The notes under the pieces: generated by a model
What the model saw: the letters and a program-made list of their open reading frames with translations, nothing else
Databases searched by the model: none
Told to the model about the DNA's origin: nothing
Shown: positions 61,079-64,000 of the stretch, piece after piece
Layout of the letters: each line of letters opens with the position of its first letter
Numbering within the stretch: position 1 is the first letter of the stretch
DNA from: Sipunculus nudus
Lineage: Eukaryota; Annelida; Sipuncula; Golfingiida; Sipunculidae
Direction: 5' to 3'
DNA length: 64,000 nucleotides
NCBI GenBank assembly: GCA_026874595.1
Contig: CM049309.1
Location: 69,610,926 to 69,674,925 of the forward strand
Position numbers and translations under genes: made by a program

Positions 61079-64000
61079 CCAACACCCACTTACTCATGAA
61101 GACACTATACATTATGCAAAAAAACGAGGCATGTAACCTGGACTGATTGGGCCTAATGCAGTCATGCTGAACACTGCACTGCAACTGTCATACAATAATA
61201 CTGATGTAACTGCACAGAGCTGGTAATCTGATGATTATGTTCTGAGTGAGGAATTAAAACAAGAAATGATCTGACTGAACAACCAATGCATAAATCTCAC
61301 CTCCATGGTGACTGTCAACATTTCATGTTGCATGCATGACAAAGCTATCATTCACAGATACCACTGGAAGCAGAAACTCAACAAACAGATGGGGAATTTA
61401 TCAACATGATGAGTTTAACTGGATTTTTTTTTCACATATGCCAGGTGTTGTTTAGTGAACAGTTAGTGAACATATTTAATGGCTGGTCTGGTTTATCTGA
61501 ATTGGCATTTGAAGTGTGAGACATCATAAAAATAAATTAGGATTAGAGATTTTTCATTAAGATTTTCACCTTACTTCATGATACTCCTCGTTTAGCCAAA
61601 CTGATGTGGTCGGTTGACAGTATAACCATCAGAGTTGCAAAAGTGCCTGCTACCACCCGGCCCGGTATTAATGTTAAGAGTTAAAACCATCTGTGTTATT
61701 CTTCAAATGACAGCTTAATTTCCAAAACTGCTGGAAACTGCTGATCCTAGATTCATCACTAATGCTGCACAACTGGGATTTCTCATTTTGTGAATGTCCT
61801 TAAACCAAGCCACATGCCTGGTGGTAACAGGGGGGTCTTTTTTACATTATCTAAGTCATAAAACTTTGATAGGATAAAACCAAACAATTAACTGTCCCTT
61901 TAGTCCTGTGGGAAAATCAAGGAAAGTGGGTTCTGCTAATCAGAATTAAGCTGGCCTGATAGCATGCTAAATCCCTCCATCCAGTGACTGGATAATTTCC
62001 TCAGCGACGAATGCATGAGGTTTAAAGGGCCCAGCCATTTATAAAACTGATGCCTCGTCATACAAGGAGGGACTGTGCAAGTGACAAGGCCGACAAACAC
62101 TGCCCCTACGCATCATCAAACCCAGAACCGGGGGCAGATTTCCTGGTACAATGAGAATGTGTAAAACATGAATGCAGCCTACTGTAAGCAAAAGCTGGAT
62201 GGGCCGCCCCCTGTGACATCAATTGTCCTAGTCGGGCTAGAGATAATAATCTGCTTATTAAATGAGATCAATAAAATTTACCCAATGAATGATTTCTATG
62301 ATAAATATTTTAAGGCAGCTTCAGAAAAGCCTCAATAAAAATGACAAAAGTGGGCCACCCTGTGGGATGTCATCATCTGCAATTCATCTAATTGATAGAC
62401 TCATCTGAAAGGCCACAGTCCTCTTTTTCAAATACCAGAAAAATCATCCTGACTAAATACTGATTATGCCTAGACAGGGTGGGATAATATTACCTGTTGT
62501 GATAATAAACATTAAGTAAGACCAGGACAAGCATGAAATGAAAACTACAGCGGCCACTGCACAGACTAATTAATCAGGATGTCTTAAAGTTAAAGAGAAC
62601 CACACAGCACAGCTATAGTTGATATAAGAGAGATACATAAGATAGATAGTCCCAAGAGAGAGATATAAGATATATAGTCCTGAGCTTTATTATTGCATGA
62701 CTCTGCTAGGAGGGTATGCGTTCATCCCTTTTCATATGTTTTGTATGTTTGTTCAATACATTACTCACATAATCATGAATGGAATCTCATGAAATTTTCG
62801 GGGCATTTCGAAAATGGGCCAATGAAAAGTCTACTAGACTGCGATGTAGATCAGGCACATGATCGAGATTCAGGAACCTTGGAATATGGACCGAATAAGT
62901 GAATGCAAACACAGTTTGGGCAGCATCCCAAATAGGGATCCCCCCCCCCCCCATATGGCGAAGGCTTGCATTCCTTAGAATGCATATTTCTAGATTACAC
63001 TGACTAGCCGCTATAAAATTATAAATTCAACAAAACTTCCTCCTACCAGTACATCTCTGTTGGGGACACTCCTTTTTAGGTCTTAGAAGTACATAACCTG
63101 CTTTGAACAGTATGAAAAGAACTGGTCTCAGTGCTAAGTAAAACACTGGACAATGAATAAAACTAACTTCTGCAGTTACATGTTTGCCCTATAAAATGTT
63201 TAAGAATAAGACCTGTCATGGAACTATGTACTGAATGAGGATAAAAGTAATATACAATCAAAATGATATGTTATAACAGAGCCTTCTGGAATCAGGTCAC
63301 CAAGACCTGCCTGTATCTTTAACAAGAACTCTCTATGTCTAAAGAGGTTACAATTTGTGCCTTGCTAGATGAGCTCTAGGCAAAAGGCCCACAACATAAG
63401 TAGTTACAAATATACGTGGCACCACAAATTTCAATGCAATCCATGCATTAGTTAGTAAGAATTTGGAGCTTTTGTATCAATTATTACTCAAAATATATCA
63501 GATGTAGTGAAATATCAACTATGCAAGTGATATCTGTCATGAACTGATTATGCTAATTGTGTTCAATTTTTGCATGCTGACAGGCACATATGTGTAAATG
63601 AGGTACATATATTAAATCTTAAGGTCCTCCTGTGAATTTTTATTTAACAGTTTTTTCATGTTTTCACTGCTTAGCCTGCCGAATACAGGTCACAGTGAAC
63701 TTCTATATTACATATTGTTTACAAAGATCTGTCAGGGTGTTGAGGATAAACTGTTGAGGTCAAACTGTCACAATGTGTGGCCTGCTTACAGACATACAGA
63801 AGGCTAGACAGCCAGAGGACAGAAACTGTATTGGATATACTTAACCCTTTACTGTTCAGATTAGGCTGCGGATTGTCACACTCCTACTGTTCAGATTAAT
63901 TTTGCATTTTTTCAACATTTTGACATGAATCTATATAAGAGACATTAACTCAGTAACCGTTAAATGTATTTTTGTGAAATTTTCAGCATTTACTGTCAGG
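61079..64000. other. mostly unrepeated intron sequence
   Basis: No exon found. The part 61560-62560 lacks the window's repeats and has several TAAT/ATTA cores. A degenerate R3-like unit lies near 63270-63480 (CAATTTGTGCCTTGCTAGAT, GTGGCACCAC). C-run at 62940-62952. Confidence 0.45.

Larger units (their letters stand above)
57383..64000 (-). other. FARSA: FARSA upstream intron, incomplete at the window edge (at least 6.6 kb)
   Basis: No further FARSA exon was found between 57383 and 64000. I looked for minus-strand codons of the expected motif 2 region and for a phase 1 donor, and found none. The intron contains a tandem array with TGACCTTTGACC motifs, an R3 element, a foldback, and a mostly unrepeated stretch from 61.1 kb on. 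A degenerate R3-like unit lies around 63270-63480. Confidence 0.75.

Noticed and set aside
61561-61640. Possible minus-strand exon ending at a GTAAG donor near 61570
   Set aside because: The translation does not match FARSA and contains a stop next to the donor.

Overview
The window looks like nuclear DNA of a marine invertebrate, most likely a bivalve mollusc. It is AT-rich and dominated by non-autonomous repeats with short tandem cores, and it holds a split animal-type gene. The lineage call is inference; the gene call is firm. I found no sign of bacterial gene organisation.

The one protein-coding gene I can name is FARSA, the alpha subunit of cytosolic phenylalanyl-tRNA synthetase, on the minus strand. 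Its last three coding exons are present: 57305-57382 (78 bp), 38376-38490 (115 bp) and 22292-22400 (109 bp, with the stop codon). Phases match across the junctions, every exon edge has GT/AG signals, and the spliced product gives about the last 100 residues, including class II motif 3. The introns are very large for such small exons: 15,975 bp, 18,814 bp, and at least 6.6 kb running off the right edge. A polyadenylation signal lies about 300 bp past the stop. The stretch 1-21,970 is intergenic as far as I can tell.

Most of the rest is built from four interspersed families, named here by their terminal motifs: R1 (GCGAACCTGTG), R2 (GTATCCGCCAAAA), R3 (GCTCAGCTGA) and R4 (ATGCCCC). They share a plan: a 5' terminal palindrome or hairpin, a core of 180-350 bp tandem units, usually an ACGGACGG-rich stretch near the 3' end, and an inverted copy of the terminal motif there. 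In R2, R3 and R4 the 3' end folds into a 12-14 bp hairpin with a loop of about 3 nt; in R1, R3 and R4 an A-run follows. R1, R2 and R3 units carry the same 12-bp palindrome GGTGGCGCCACC, with 24 perfect copies by my reading. All copies I could orient lie in the same direction, antisense to FARSA. Some are fused: an R3 head joined to R2 occurs twice.

Layout: 1-265 tandem 37-mers; 2.2-4.4 kb R1; 5.0-5.1 kb end of a possible fifth family; 6.0-6.3 kb hAT-like remnant; 7.6-9.0 kb R2; 9.1-11.1 kb R3 interrupted by a Mutator-like MITE with a 10-bp target duplication; 11.6-15.5 kb R1/R2/R1; 15.9-19.7 kb R3/R2/R1 composite; 22.3 kb FARSA last exon; 23.2-24.8 kb R4; 25.2-26.6 kb R2; 28-32 kb SINE-like units and a foldback; 32.0-35.7 kb double R1; 38.4 kb exon; 39.1 kb mariner-like MITE; 40.0-43.7 kb R3/R2/R3; 44.7-50.3 kb R3 with a non-LTR endonuclease remnant; 51.2-53.8 kb double R1; 56.8-57.2 kb Harbinger-like MITE; 57.3 kb exon; 57.8-58.8 kb tandem array with DR1-like motifs; 58.9-60.3 kb R3; 60.6-61.1 kb foldback; the remainder is largely unrepeated intron.
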